Assembly: GCF_016785085.1 (NCBI RefSeq) | Contig: NZ_JAENHO010000004.1 | Location: forward strand, 186,001 to 250,000 | Length of the DNA stretch: 64,000 nucleotides | From: Paractinoplanes lichenicola | GTDB lineage: Bacteria > Actinomycetota > Actinomycetes > Mycobacteriales > Micromonosporaceae | Direction: 5' to 3' | In this document: in pieces, positions 8,858-16,985 of the stretch | How the letters are laid out: each line of letters starts with the position of its first letter | How positions within the stretch are numbered: the stretch's first letter is position 1 | Made by a program: the position numbers and the translations under genes | The notes under the pieces: generated by a model | What the model saw: the letters and a program-made list of their open reading frames with translations, nothing else | What the model was told of the DNA's origin: nothing | Databases searched by the model: none

Positions 8858-9910
8858 ATGCGCCCTCGTGACCTGGCCGTCCCTGCCGCCCTGGCGGTGG
8901 TCGGCGTGGCCACCATGCCCGCGCTCGACAGATTCTCATCAACGGATCACCCCCTCGACCTGACCGCCGTGGCGCTGGTGCTCGCCACCGCCGCAACCAC
9001 CGCCCTGCGGCACCGCTGGCCCGGACCCGCCCTGCTGACCGCATCCGCGCTCACCTCCACATATCTGATCATCGGATTCCCGTACGGCCCGATCCTGTTG
9101 TCCTTCGCCGTCTGCGTCTTCGCCGTGGCCCGCCACCGTGTGCTGCGGCAGGCGGCCCTCTGGGCGGCCCCGGCGCTGCTCGTCCTGCTGATCCACCTCG
9201 TGTTCGACGAGCCGCTGATCGGCTTGGCGCCCGGCACGGCCTGGGTGGTCGTCCCGTTCACCCTCGGCGCGGCCCGGCGCCAGGTCGTCGAGGCACAGGC
9301 CCGCGAGCGCGCCGAGTCGGAGCGACGGGTCGCCGACGCCGAGCGGCTGCGCGTGGCGCAGGAGGTGCACGACGTCGTCGGCCACGGCCTCGCCGCGATC
9401 CAGATGCAGGCCGACGTCGCGCTGCATCTGCGTGACGCGCGCCCCGAACTGGCACTCGAGGCCCTCGAAACGATCAGCAAAGCCAGCTCCGAAGCGCTCG
9501 ACGAACTGCGCGCGACCCTCGCCGGTCTCTCCTCGCCTGGGTTGGCCGGGCTCGAGGACCTTTGCGCTCGTGTCCGCACTGCCGGCGTGGCTGTCGACCT
9601 CACCGTCGGTGGAACGCCGAGCCCGCTGCCCACCGCGGTCGACATAGCGGCATACCGAGTGCTGCAGGAGGCCCTCACCAACGTCGTCAAGCACGCCGAC
9701 AAGCCGCGAGCCCGAGTGACGATCCAGCACCGTCCGGACCACCTCGACCTGGGCGTCTTCAACTCCGTCGCCGCAGTTGGCCACACGGACGGCTTCGGCA
9801 TCACCGGGATGCGCCGACGCGTCGAGCAACTCGGTGGCGACTTGACCGCCTCGGCCGACGCCGGAACCTTTGCCCTGCAGGCCGTCATCCCCCGGGAGCA
9901 CCGCCCGTGA
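8858..9910 (+). CDS. Sensor histidine kinase, NarL-partner type (HisKA_3)
   Basis: 350 residues. The N-terminal half has four or five membrane helices. A short coiled linker (EAQARERAESERRVADAERL) leads to the HisKA_3 phospho-acceptor box VAQEVHDVVGHGLAAIQ, with His about 171. The ATPase N-box is YRVLQEALTNVVKHA and the glycine box GFGITGMRRRVEQLGG. No extracellular sensor domain is seen, so the signal is probably membrane-borne. It overlaps the response regulator by 4 bp (GTGA). Start ATG 8858 has a GAGA-type ribosome site. Confidence 0.92.
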   Translation: MRPRDLAVPAALAVVGVATMPALDRFSSTDHPLDLTAVALVLATAATTALRHRWPGPALLTASALTSTYLIIGFPYGPILLSFAVCVFAVARHRVLRQAALWAAPALLVLLIHLVFDEPLIGLAPGTAWVVVPFTLGAARRQVVEAQARERAESERRVADAERLRVAQEVHDVVGHGLAAIQMQADVALHLRDARPELALEALETISKASSEALDELRATLAGLSSPGLAGLEDLCARVRTAGVAVDLTVGGTPSPLPTAVDIAAYRVLQEALTNVVKHADKPRARVTIQHRPDHLDLGVFNSVAAVGHTDGFGITGMRRRVEQLGGDLTASADAGTFALQAVIPREHRP

Positions 9911-10557
9911 TCACCGTGCTGCTCGCCGACGACCAGGATCTCGTGCGCCTGGGTCTGCGGACCCTGTTCGACGCGACCGAGGGCTTCAGCGTCGCCGCCG
10001 AGGCCGCCGACGGGTTGGCCGCCGTGGCCGAGGCCCGCCGGACCCGGCCCGATGTGGTGCTCATGGACATCCGCATGCCGGGCATCGACGGCCTCGAGGC
10101 GACCCAGCGCATCGTCGTCGACCCGGAGCTGACGTCGACCAGGGTCATCGTTCTCACCACCTTTGAACATGACGAATACGTCTTCACCGCCCTGCGCGCC
10201 GGCGCGAGCGGCTTCCTGCTGAAGAACACCAAGCCACCCGCCCTGCTCGACGCCGTCCGCACCGTGGCCGACGGCGGCGCGCTGCTGGCGCCCTCGGTGA
10301 CCCGCACCCTGATCCGCGAATTCACCGATCTGGCCCCGCACTCGCGAACCCCGCACCCCGGACTCGACCGGCTGACCGACCGCGAGCGCGAGATCGTCGT
10401 CCTGGTCGCGCGGGGACTGAGCAACCATGAGATAGCCGAACACCTCGTGGTCAGCCCCGCGACGGCCCGCACCCACGTGAGCCGCTCGATGACCAAGCTG
10501 GGCGCCCGGGACCGCGCCCAGCTGGTCGTGTTCGCCTATCAATCCGGCCTCGCCTGA
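9907..10557 (+). CDS. NarL/LuxR-type response regulator
   Basis: 216 residues with a GTG start. The receiver domain has acidic residues at LLADDQD, phospho-acceptor Asp54 in LMDIRMPG, the switch Thr in VLTTFEHDE and Lys in FLLKNT. The C-terminal LuxR helix-turn-helix runs LTDREREIVVLVARGLSNHE then TARTHVSRSMTKLG. It is the cognate partner of the overlapping kinase. Its 3' end overlaps the convergent small membrane protein by 19 bp. Confidence 0.93.
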   Translation: MITVLLADDQDLVRLGLRTLFDATEGFSVAAEAADGLAAVAEARRTRPDVVLMDIRMPGIDGLEATQRIVVDPELTSTRVIVLTTFEHDEYVFTALRAGASGFLLKNTKPPALLDAVRTVADGGALLAPSVTRTLIREFTDLAPHSRTPHPGLDRLTDREREIVVLVARGLSNHEIAEHLVVSPATARTHVSRSMTKLGARDRAQLVVFAYQSGLA

Positions 10558-10832
10558 GCCCGGCCGCGAGCGAGCGCCAGCCCGCCGAGGACCATTGCCA
10601 TCGGGCCCAGAACCAGGGCCGCCCAGCCGCCGACCACGCCGTTTCCCGTGCCGGGGCCGCCGTCGGCCGTGGCGACCACGACGGCCCCCACCACCGTGCC
10701 GACCGCGCCGGCGACCACGGCGCGGGTGGAACCTTTCCTTCTCGCGTGAGCCAGGGCCCACAACGCGGTGATGACGCCGATCAGCGCCAGTAGCGCGCCC
10801 ACTGTTGCTATCAACCGATCCAGGGTGACCAT
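10539..10832 (-). CDS. Small membrane protein, DUF6223-like
   Basis: 97 residues from ATG 10832, preceded by a strong AAAGGAGG ribosome site. There are three hydrophobic helices (LIATVGALLALIGVITALWA; AVVAGAVGTVVGAVVVATA; VVGGWAALVLGPMAMVLGGLA), with short Arg/Lys-rich joins. It matches my recollection of the small DUF6223 proteins found beside two-component systems in actinomycetes. It lies between the two kinase/regulator pairs and may be a target or accessory of either; this is inference. Confidence 0.75.
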   Translation of the reverse strand: MVTLDRLIATVGALLALIGVITALWALAHARRKGSTRAVVAGAVGTVVGAVVVATADGGPGTGNGVVGGWAALVLGPMAMVLGGLALARGRAQARPD

Positions 10833-10982
10833 GGGGTTCCTCCTTTCGCCTCTGCATCGTGGTCGTGGGAAGCCTTGAGGGCATCGTGCCGATGTAGACA
10901 TTCGGCTACTGCGTTTGCAGCAGCCGAAAACGCCTGCGTTCGCACGACGCGCCCCGAGCGGCCGGCGGTTAATGTGCCCGGC

Positions 10983-12173
10983 ATGGACAGAGCGTGGGAT
11001 TGGGTGATTGCGGTCGGAGTGGCCGTGATCCTGCTGGTCGCTGGGCTGTCCTCCACCGGGTTGGCGGCGGTGGGCTATCCGCTCCTGGTCGTCGGCGGCC
11101 TGGCTCTGGGGGAGCGGCGGCGCGCACCGGTCGCCGTCCTGATCGTCACGGCAGCGTGCGCGGCCGGCTATCAAGCGGCCGGGTTCGACGCCTTCGCCGT
11201 GGCCTATCTCATCGCGGTCTATTCGGCGATGCGGGCCGGGCGGTGGGTCGTCACGGTGGTGACCAGCGCGGTCCTGCTGGTGGCGCTGCCCGCCGCGGCG
11301 CTGGCATCGGGCGCATCCGACCTGGGCGAGGCGTTCGCGCGGTCCCGCAGTGTCCTCGAGCTGGCCTGGCTGGCGGCGGCCGGGGCGGCGGGAGAGGCGC
11401 TCCGGCAGGCCGAGCAGCGGGCCGACGAGGCGGAGCGCACTCGTGAGGCGGTCGCGCGCCGCCGGGCCGATGAGGAGAGGCTGCATATCGCACGCGAGCT
11501 GCACGACTCGCTCACCCACCAGATCTCGGTGATCAAGGTGCAATCCGAGGCCGCAGTGCACGTGGCCGAGCGGCGAGGTGAGGAGGTGCCCGAGGCGTTG
11601 CTGGCCATTCGCGACGCCGGCCGTGCGGCCACCCGCGATCTGCGCGCGACCCTCGAGGCGCTGCGTGACGACGTCTCCGTGCCGCCGCACGGGATCGACC
11701 AGATAGCCGAGCTCGTCGAGCAGGCCGAGAGGGCCGGGACTGCGACGACGCTGACATTCGAGGGCGAACGCCCCGAGGTGCCGTTCGCGGTCGACCGAAC
11801 GGCCTACCGAATCGTGCAGGAATCCCTGACAAACGTCGCCCGGCACGCACCAGCCGCCAACGTCACGGTCCACATCGCATGGCAACCCGGCGCCTTGACG
11901 ATCCGCGTGAAGGACGACGGCGCAGCCAAGCCGAAGTCCGCCCAGAGCGCCGCCAGCACGGCCACGGGAAAGCCCGGGCTGGGCGCGAGCGGCGCGGGTG
12001 CGGGAAAGTCCGGGCGAGGTGGGAGCGGTGCTCTTGCGGGGCAGGTGAGGGCCGGCGTGGGGCTGGTTGGCATGCGGGAACGGGTTGCTGCTCTTGGGGG
12101 CAGTATTCGGGCCGGGCCTTGTGCGGGTGGGGGATTCGCCGTTGAAGTCGAGTTGCCATGGGGTCGGGTTTGA
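10983..12173 (+). CDS. Sensor histidine kinase with Gly/Ser/Ala insert in ATPase domain
   Basis: 396 residues. Membrane helices fill about residues 8-140. A charged linker (RQAEQRADEAERTREAVAR) leads to the HisKA_3 box IARELHDSLTHQISVIK, with His about 174. The N-box is YRIVQESLTNVARHAP, the D-box IRVKDDGA, and the second glycine box GVGLVGMRERVAALGGS. Between D-box and glycine box is an extra, low-complexity stretch of about 45 residues rich in Gly, Ser, Ala and Lys, exactly where the ATP-lid lies. The stop overlaps the next gene's ATG by 1 bp. Confidence 0.9.
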   Translation: MDRAWDWVIAVGVAVILLVAGLSSTGLAAVGYPLLVVGGLALGERRRAPVAVLIVTAACAAGYQAAGFDAFAVAYLIAVYSAMRAGRWVVTVVTSAVLLVALPAAALASGASDLGEAFARSRSVLELAWLAAAGAAGEALRQAEQRADEAERTREAVARRRADEERLHIARELHDSLTHQISVIKVQSEAAVHVAERRGEEVPEALLAIRDAGRAATRDLRATLEALRDDVSVPPHGIDQIAELVEQAERAGTATTLTFEGERPEVPFAVDRTAYRIVQESLTNVARHAPAANVTVHIAWQPGALTIRVKDDGAAKPKSAQSAASTATGKPGLGASGAGAGKSGRGGSGALAGQVRAGVGLVGMRERVAALGGSIRAGPCAGGGFAVEVELPWGRV

Positions 12174-12832
12174 TGATCAGGGTGTTGCTGGTTGACGATC
12201 AGCCGCTGATTCGTAGTGGCTTTCGGGCGTTGCTCGATCTCGAGGATGACATCGAGGTGGTGGCCGAGGGCAACGACGGCGATGAGGCGGTGGCCCTTGC
12301 TCGGCAGCATGTGCCCGACGTGGCGTTGATCGACGTGCGGATGCCGGGTGCCGATGGCATTGAGGCCACCAGCCGCATCGCGGGGGAGCCGGGCCTGTCG
12401 GGGGTGCACGTCGTGATCCTGACCAACTATGGGCTCGACGAATACGTCTTTCGTGCGCTTCGGGCGGGGGCGGCCGGGTTCCTCGTGAAGGACATCCGGC
12501 CGGAGGATTTCGTGCATGCCGTGCGGGTTGCGGCGCGTGGGGAGGCGCTGCTCGCCCCGGCGATCACGCGTAAGTTGATCGACCGGTATGTGACGTGGCC
12601 TCCGCGGCCCGCGGCGAAGCTGGACGAGTTGACCAACCGCGAGCGCGAGGCCGTGACCCTGGTCGCGCACGGACTGGCCAACGGCGAGGTGGCCGCGCGG
12701 ATGGCGATCAGCCAGGTCACCGCGAAGACCCACATCAACCGGGCCATGACCAAACTGCAGGCCCGCGACCGAGCCCAGTTGGTGGTGATCGCCTTCGAGT
12801 CCGGCCTGGTACGCCCACCACACCAAAACTGA
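12173..12832 (+). CDS. NarL/LuxR-type response regulator
   Basis: 219 residues from ATG 12173; ATG 12158 is an in-frame alternative. The receiver shows LLVDDQPLIRSG, Asp54 in LIDVRMPG, the switch Thr in VVILTNYGLDE and Lys in FLVKDIRP. The LuxR-type helix-turn-helix is LTNREREAVTLVAHGLANGE followed by TAKTHINRAMTKLQ. It is clearly paralogous to the regulator at 9907 (shared tails such as MTKLxARDRAQLVV), so the two systems probably arose by tandem duplication. Confidence 0.93.
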   Translation: MIRVLLVDDQPLIRSGFRALLDLEDDIEVVAEGNDGDEAVALARQHVPDVALIDVRMPGADGIEATSRIAGEPGLSGVHVVILTNYGLDEYVFRALRAGAAGFLVKDIRPEDFVHAVRVAARGEALLAPAITRKLIDRYVTWPPRPAAKLDELTNREREAVTLVAHGLANGEVAARMAISQVTAKTHINRAMTKLQARDRAQLVVIAFESGLVRPPHQN

Positions 12833-12880
12833 ACAGCGGTAACTTGCGAGACCATGGCCGGAAGAAAGGGGCGCCCCGCG

Positions 12881-13270
12881 ATGCCTGTTGGGCGACTGCA
12901 CCATCTCATCGTCGACTGTCCGGAGCCTGCGGTCGAAGGGCAGTTCTGGAGTGCCGTGCTCGATCAGCCGGTCACCTACGACGACGGGGACTTCGTTGTC
13001 GTGTCGGCCGATACGACGACGTCCGGGGTTGCGTTTCAGCGGGCGCCGGACCATCGGGCGTCGACGTGGCCCGATCCGGCTGTCCCGCAGCAGATGCACC
13101 TCGACGTCATGGTCGACGATCTCGCGGTGGCCGCCGAGGCCGTGCTCGCGCTCGGGGCGAGGCCGTTGCCCGGCGACCACGTTTTCGCCGACCCCGCGGG
13201 CCACCCATTTTGCCTGATTCCGAGGCCGAGCTGGGCCACGCCGATAGGCCGGGCCGGGCCACGCGGATAG
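12881..13270 (+). CDS. VOC-fold glyoxalase-like protein
   Basis: About 129 residues from ATG 12881; ATG 12854 is possible. One glyoxalase-like domain begins LHHLIVDCPEPA, with the central QMHLDVMVDDL strand and the DPAGHPFCLIP end. It is probably a small metal-binding or ligand-binding protein; VOC folds serve isomerases, dioxygenases and resistance proteins, and nothing here separates them. Its last dozen codons (from WATP) run into the 23-bp tandem array, so the C-terminus has been rewritten by repeat DNA. Confidence 0.8.
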   Translation: MPVGRLHHLIVDCPEPAVEGQFWSAVLDQPVTYDDGDFVVVSADTTTSGVAFQRAPDHRASTWPDPAVPQQMHLDVMVDDLAVAAEAVLALGARPLPGDHVFADPAGHPFCLIPRPSWATPIGRAGPRG

Positions 13271-13416
13271 GCCGGGCTGGGCCGCTCGGATAGGCCGGGC
13301 TGGGCCACGCAGATAGGCCGAGTTGGGCCACGTCGACAGGCCGGGCTGGGCCACGTCGACAGGCCGGGCTGGGCCACGTCGACAGGCCGGGTTGGGCCAC
13401 GCCGAAAGGCCGGGAT
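13233..13416. repeat. Eight-copy 23-bp tandem repeat
   Basis: Units start at 13233, 13256, 13279, 13302, 13325, 13348, 13371 and 13394, exactly 23 bp apart. The consensus is GGGCCACG followed by TCGACAGGCCGGGCT. Copies 5-7 are almost identical and the outer copies diverge. Because 23 is not a multiple of 3, no conserved peptide is encoded across all copies. There are no unique spacers, so this is not a CRISPR array. Confidence 0.97.
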
Positions 13417-13524
13417 GTGCTCGCGGGAGAGGTCGACGGCGAGCAGAACGACCGGTGTGTGGCTGTTTCGGGCGATCACCGGGGGGAACGCAGAAAGGCA
13501 ACACCGACGAACCAGGAGGTTGTC

Positions 13525-13896
13525 ATGCCGGCACGTAAGGAGCTTCCGGGCACGCTCAAGCGGTCGCCCAAGAAGGCTCAGGACACGTTCATCAAGGCGC
13601 ATGACTCGGCCGTGAAGGAGTACGGCGAGGGGGAGCGGGCGCACCGCACCGCGCTGGCTGCTGTGAAGCACTCCTTCGAGAAGGTCGGCGACCACTGGGA
13701 ACCCAAGGCCAAGAAGGGACCGAGCGACAAGAAGGCCGCGGGCGGACGGAAGACCAAGGCGAAGACGGCCGGCGGTGTCGACGCCAACGCCAGCAAGAAG
13801 CATCTGCTCGACGTGGCGAAGAAGCTCGACATCACCGGCCGCACCACGATGAAGAAGGGCGAGCTGGTGAAGGCTATTCAGAAGAAGAGCCGCTGA
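13525..13896 (+). CDS. ChaB-like protein with C-terminal Rho-N/SAP-like domain
   Basis: 123 residues, start ATG 13525 with a strong CAGGAGG site. The N-terminal part (ELPGTLKRSPKKAQDTFIKA, then AVKEYGEGERAHRTALAAVK and WEPK) is a ChaB-family domain. A Lys/Gly-rich linker leads to a short helix-extended-helix (KKHLLDVAKKLDITGRTTM, then KKGELVKAIQKKSR) like Rho N-terminal/SAP nucleic-acid-binding motifs. It is a very basic protein, probably DNA- or RNA-associated. Its end overlaps the convergent amidohydrolase by 23 bp. Confidence 0.85.
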   Translation: MPARKELPGTLKRSPKKAQDTFIKAHDSAVKEYGEGERAHRTALAAVKHSFEKVGDHWEPKAKKGPSDKKAAGGRKTKAKTAGGVDANASKKHLLDVAKKLDITGRTTMKKGELVKAIQKKSR

Positions 13897-15082
13897 CGAT
13901 CACTCCTCCCTGAACGACCGTGCGCGGGCCCGACCAGAGGACCGACGGGGAGGCGAGCGGGTCACCGTCGACGATCAGGAGGTCGCCTGCCGCGCCGGGG
14001 GCCACGGTGCCCAGGTCGGGGCGGTTCAGCAGGGCGGCGTTGACCGACGTGGCCGACTTGAGGGCGGTCAGGGCGCCGTCGACTTCGACCTGCAGGCGCA
14101 GGCCGTTGAGTTGTTCGTCCTCCAGGGAGCCCATCAAGTCGGTGCCGAAGCCGACCCGCACGCCGGCCTCGCGGGCGAGGAGCACTGCCTGGCGACCGGC
14201 GTCGAGGACCTCGCGGTTCTTGGCGCGTGACACGGCGGCCATGCCCAGGGAGGCTCCCCGGCGGTCCATGGCGTCGTACGCGGCCAGGGTCGGCACCAGG
14301 AAAGCCCCGGCCTCCGCCATAGCCGCGGCCGTGGGGGCGTCGAGCAGGTTGCCGTGTTCGATGGTGCGGACGCCGTTGTCTATCGCGTGGCGGATCGACT
14401 CGGGGGAGTAGGCGTGCGCCGCCACATAGCTGCCTCGGCGGGCCGCCTCCGACGTGACGGCGCGGATCTCCTCGGGCGAATACTGCGGGATGCGGATCGG
14501 GTCGGTCAGCGACACCACGCCGCCCGAGGCCATGATCTTGATGGCGTGGGCACCGCGGCGCAGCCGCTCGCGGACGGCCACCCGCAGGTTGTCCACGCCG
14601 TCGACGACCTCGCACGTATGCGTGTTGCAGCCGCACACATCGGAGTCGGCCGCGCGGAAGTCGCCGTGGCCACCGGTCTGACTGAGCGCGGCACCCGTCC
14701 ACAGGTAGCGGGGTGACGGCAGCAGGCCCTCGCGGATTGCCCGGTCGAGTCCGGCGTCGCCGCCCGACGGGTCGCGCACCGTCGTGAAACCGCGGGACAG
14801 CGCCGCCCGCAGACGTTGAGCGGCCACCAGCGCGACGTAGCTCAGCGGCCGCGACTCGATCTCCAGCATGTTGAGACCGATCCCGTACGCGTGGCAGTGC
14901 GCGTCGATCAACCCGGGCAGCACGGTTCTCCCGCGGGCGTCGATCGTGCGGTCGGCGTCCTGCGGTGCCCCGCCGACGGCCGTGATCCGGCCGTCGACAA
15001 CGTGCACCGCGCCCTCGGTGAGATCGTCCGAGACCCCGTCCCAGACGGTGGCGTTGACGATCGACAGGGAGGTCACCGCCAA
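13874..15082 (-). CDS. Amidohydrolase, imidazolonepropionase/prolidase-like
   Basis: 402 residues. It is a metal-dependent amidohydrolase with the HxH motif in GLIDAHCHAYG, a probable metal-bridging Lys in HAIKIMASGG, His ligands in YVAAHAYS and TIEHGN, and a final Asp in VGFGTDLMG. This set fits the Xaa-Pro-dipeptidase/imidazolonepropionase-like/ochratoxinase branch, which hydrolyses cyclic amides or C-terminal amide bonds. A Cys-rich loop (DVCGCNTHTCEVV) after the barrel's third strand is notable. It lies downstream of hyuA-hyuB on the same strand and may act on their product. Confidence 0.88.
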   Translation of the reverse strand: MAVTSLSIVNATVWDGVSDDLTEGAVHVVDGRITAVGGAPQDADRTIDARGRTVLPGLIDAHCHAYGIGLNMLEIESRPLSYVALVAAQRLRAALSRGFTTVRDPSGGDAGLDRAIREGLLPSPRYLWTGAALSQTGGHGDFRAADSDVCGCNTHTCEVVDGVDNLRVAVRERLRRGAHAIKIMASGGVVSLTDPIRIPQYSPEEIRAVTSEAARRGSYVAAHAYSPESIRHAIDNGVRTIEHGNLLDAPTAAAMAEAGAFLVPTLAAYDAMDRRGASLGMAAVSRAKNREVLDAGRQAVLLAREAGVRVGFGTDLMGSLEDEQLNGLRLQVEVDGALTALKSATSVNAALLNRPDLGTVAPGAAGDLLIVDGDPLASPSVLWSGPRTVVQGGVIVSGSSSE

Positions 15083-15105
15083 ACCCCCGACTGAAGAGCG
15101 AGGCG

Positions 15106-15262
15106 AGGGGCGAGGGGAGCGGTGAGGCGAGGGGTTAGGCGAGCGGTAGGGGGAGGGGCGAGGCGAGCGGTGAGAGCAGGGGCGAAGCGAGCGGTGAGAG
15201 CAGGGGCGGGGCGAGCGGTCAGAGGAGGGGCGAGGCGAGCGTTGAGGGAAGGGGCGAGGCCG
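15106..15262. repeat. 24-bp tandem repeat between hyuB and amidohydrolase
   Basis: Units begin at 15106, 15130, 15154, 15178, 15202, 15226 and 15250 (last partial), each 24 bp apart. The consensus is AGGGGCGAGGCG followed by AGCGGTGAGAGC. The array fills the 181-bp gap between the hyuB stop and the amidohydrolase start. It is therefore likely to be transcribed inside the operon; an 8-residue repeat would be encoded if read, but no start or ribosome site supports a gene. Confidence 0.95.
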
Positions 15263-15263
15263 A

Positions 15264-16985
15264 TCACGCCGTCACCCGCCGGGCTGTGGTGCCTTCGGTG
15301 TCTACCTCGAACGTGACCGGGTCGACGATCACGCCGTAGGAGGTCGCCGCGGCCGAAACGGACACGAAGCCGTTGCGCACGTCCGCGGCCACCAGGGCCG
15401 GCGAACGCTCGAACGGATTGCCGTACCCCCCACCCCCACCGGTGTTGTTGACCAGGACCTCACCGGTGTCGAGCAGGTTGTAGCTGCCCCCGGTGACCTT
15501 CTCGCGGTCCGTGCCCGGGTTGAGCACGATGTGGTTGTTGTCGCCCTCGCCCCCGCCGTCGATCGACCACGGCTTCGTCTTCGTCTTGTAGACGATGCAG
15601 ATCCCCGTAGAGGGCGCCGTGAACCGGTACGACCGCTGCACCCCCACGCCACCCCGGTTGCGCCCCGCACCCCCGGTGTCGGGCCGATACCCGTACGACT
15701 CGATGAACATCGGCGACTTGGTCTCGAGCACCTCGACCGGGTTGTTGCGGCACCCCGGCTCCGAGATGTGCATGATCCCGTCCGCCCCGTCGCCGTGCGC
15801 GTGCCCGCCGAAGCCCACGGCCTCGTTGGTCGCCTCGAGCCAGGCCTCGCCGTTGCGCGGGTTCACGCCCAGCCCCATCATCGAGCACACGTCCCCACCC
15901 GAGCAGGCCGGCACCAGGTCGGGCATGCCCTGGGCGAGCGCCTTGAGCACCACCTCGCCGCCGAGCAGCCCGGTCCACAGGGTGAAGGTCGGCATCGGCG
16001 GGACGGCGTGCATGACCGAGCCCGGTTCGGTGATCACGCGCAGCGGCCGGAAGTTGCCCGCCACGACGGGGGTGTCCGGCGTGGTCAGCGACTTGAAGAT
16101 GAGGCTGCAGAACGCCTCGGTCTGCCCGACGGGCAGGTTGATCGGGCCGCGGACGTCCTTCTCGCTGCCGGTCCAGTCGACGATCATCTCGTCGTCCGTC
16201 ACGGTCACGGTGACGTTCATCTTGATCATGCGGTCGAGGTCGACGCCGTCCTGGTCGACGAAGTCGTACGCCGTCCACGTGCCCTTGGGCAGTTTGGCCA
16301 GCGCGATCCGGGCCAGCCGCTCGCCGTGGTCGTTGATCGCGGCCATCGCCTCGGTCAGCGCCGCCGCGCCATATTTGGCAGCGATTTCCTGCGTACGCCG
16401 GACGCCCGTATAGCACGCCGAAACCTGGGCCTGCAGGTCGCCGATCGTGCGCTCGGGCATGCGGCTGTTGAACTTGACGACGTTGAAGATGTCCTCGTTC
16501 ATCTCCCCCTGGCGGTACAGCTTGGCCGCCGTGAAGAAGATGCCCTCCTGATACATGTCGGTCGAGTCGAGGACGTACCCGGCGTCCTTCTGCTTGAGGT
16601 CGAGCACGTGGATCCGGCACGACGCATAGCCGATCAGCGTGCCGTCCGTGTCGTGGATCGGCGCGAACACCAGCGGGTCGAGCGTGTGCGCGGACGACCA
16701 GTACGGGTAGTTGATGATGAACACGTCGCCCGGCAGCAGCTTCTCGGCGCCGAGAAACTCGACCGCCTTCTTGATGCCGTGGTCGTTGCCGCGGGTGAAG
16801 ACGGCGATGCCTGGCGCGTCGGCCACCACGTCGCCGTTCGCGTCGTGGATCCCGATGCCGTAGTCGTGAATCTCGTAGACGACCGTGTTGTAGGCCGTCC
16901 GGCACAGGTTGCGGGCCATCTCCTCGGCGCCCGCGAGCAGGCCGTGCCGGATGACCTCGATCGTGATGGAGTCGACGGTGCTCAT
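15264..16985 (-). CDS. hyuB: Hydantoinase B / oxoprolinase beta-type subunit (first copy)
   Basis: 573 residues, full length for HyuB. It starts with the family signature ITIEVIRHGLLAGAEEMARN. Other HyuB landmarks are GDVFIINYPYWSSAHTLD, the VDWTGSEKDVRGPINLP strand, the RPDTGGAGRNRGGVGV motif and the C-terminal GGGGGYGNPFER. HyuB works with HyuA in ATP-dependent ring opening of hydantoins, 5-oxoproline or related cyclic amides, or in carboxylation chemistry (acetone carboxylase relatives). Its ATG overlaps the hyuA stop by 4 bp. The exact substrate is not readable from sequence. Confidence 0.93.
   Translation of the reverse strand: MSTVDSITIEVIRHGLLAGAEEMARNLCRTAYNTVVYEIHDYGIGIHDANGDVVADAPGIAVFTRGNDHGIKKAVEFLGAEKLLPGDVFIINYPYWSSAHTLDPLVFAPIHDTDGTLIGYASCRIHVLDLKQKDAGYVLDSTDMYQEGIFFTAAKLYRQGEMNEDIFNVVKFNSRMPERTIGDLQAQVSACYTGVRRTQEIAAKYGAAALTEAMAAINDHGERLARIALAKLPKGTWTAYDFVDQDGVDLDRMIKMNVTVTVTDDEMIVDWTGSEKDVRGPINLPVGQTEAFCSLIFKSLTTPDTPVVAGNFRPLRVITEPGSVMHAVPPMPTFTLWTGLLGGEVVLKALAQGMPDLVPACSGGDVCSMMGLGVNPRNGEAWLEATNEAVGFGGHAHGDGADGIMHISEPGCRNNPVEVLETKSPMFIESYGYRPDTGGAGRNRGGVGVQRSYRFTAPSTGICIVYKTKTKPWSIDGGGEGDNNHIVLNPGTDREKVTGGSYNLLDTGEVLVNNTGGGGGYGNPFERSPALVAADVRNGFVSVSAAATSYGVIVDPVTFEVDTEGTTARRVTA

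Noticed and set aside
13233..13416. Regular repeats as a possible CRISPR array
   Set aside because: The units are head-to-tail without spacers, and no cas gene is near.
11804..13504. 566-codon minus-strand open frame over kinase, regulator and VOC genes
   Set aside because: It includes the 23-bp array in changing frame and is antisense to three well-supported genes.
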